Below are positions 5,501 to 5,574 of a DNA stretch of 5,574 nucleotides, in pieces. Position 1 is the first letter of the stretch. The number at the start of each line of letters is the position of its first letter. Both the position numbers and the translations under genes were made by a program. The stretch is from JAWPNA01 sp045402695 (GTDB lineage Bacteria > Acidobacteriota > Polarisedimenticolia > JACPZX01 > DASXTC01), in contig JAWPNA010000406.1 of the NCBI GenBank assembly GCA_045402695.1, forward strand, positions 1 to 5,574. The letters run 5' to 3'. Under the pieces are notes generated by a model that saw only the letters and a program-made list of their open reading frames with translations, was not told the DNA's origin and did not search any database.

Positions 5501-5574
5501 TCAGCCGAGCCGGGCGAGCGCCCGCCGTTCCCGAGGGAGGATGACCTCGGCGAGCCCCGCGAGGTGGACGCGGC
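5501..5574 (-). CDS. Possible C-terminal end of a minus-strand gene (partial)
   Basis: Reading the complement from 5572 down to a TGA at 5503-5501 gives 23 codons (RVHLAGLAEVILPRERRALA, then RLG and stop) that leave the window. The peptide has a protein-like amphipathic pattern and nearly all third positions are G or C. This would make the gene convergent with the operon. The plus strand offers a competitor: ATG 5487 with GAGGG six bases before it opens a frame beginning MSEPDQPSRASARRS that also leaves the window. The fragment is too short to decide, and no family is recognised. Confidence 0.3.
   Translation of the reverse strand, partial: RVHLAGLAEVILPRERRALARLG

Noticed and set aside
5477..5504. 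Short palindromes GAGGGCCCTC, CTCATGAG and CTGATCAG in the downstream region.
   Set aside because: Each is 8-10 bases with no loop or T run, and they are not arranged as a terminator or repeat array; chance is enough in this composition.
1..5574. tRNA, rRNA, CRISPR, insertion sequence or prophage signals.
   Set aside because: No cloverleaf, spaced direct repeats, terminal inverted repeats or transposase or phage motifs were seen; the window is almost entirely coding.

Overview
The window is a GC-rich (roughly two-thirds G+C by eye), almost gap-free stretch of bacterial DNA. One plus-strand operon of eight genes fills positions 1 to 5380. A predicted outer-membrane beta-barrel with a signal peptide and a C-terminal phenylalanine points to a Gram-negative (diderm) bacterium. 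The lineage cannot be fixed from this sequence; high-GC groups such as Acidobacteriota or the former Deltaproteobacteria are compatible guesses only.

Layout, left to right: (1) the last 47 codons of FeoB, the ferrous iron permease; (2) a 94-residue protein with eight cysteines in zinc-ribbon-like pairs; (3) a DtxR-type metalloregulator fused to a C-terminal FeoA-like domain, with an extra cysteine cluster; (4) ApbE, the FAD:protein FMN transferase, with a signal peptide; (5) a porin-like outer-membrane protein with a periplasmic coiled coil; (6) an exported FMN-binding-domain protein carrying the TGATLS sequence that ApbE modifies; (7) a four-helix membrane protein with histidines placed as in a di-heme cytochrome b (DUF4405-like); (8) a protein of unknown function made of two copies of a CxxC...CxxC module. 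Most junctions are ATGA or TGATG overlaps or very short gaps, so co-transcription and translational coupling are likely. After 5380 there are 194 bases with a pyrimidine-rich tract and perhaps the tail of a minus-strand gene.

Read together, the genes suggest an iron-acquisition module driven by extracytosolic flavin chemistry. Electrons would cross the inner membrane through the di-heme cytochrome to the covalently flavinylated periplasmic protein. That protein would reduce Fe(III), or another acceptor, entering through the porin, and FeoB would import the resulting Fe(II). The DtxR-FeoA protein would sense iron. The individual families (Feo, DtxR, ApbE, FMN_bind) are recognised from motifs. 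The joint function, the electron acceptor and the roles of the two cysteine-rich proteins are inference.
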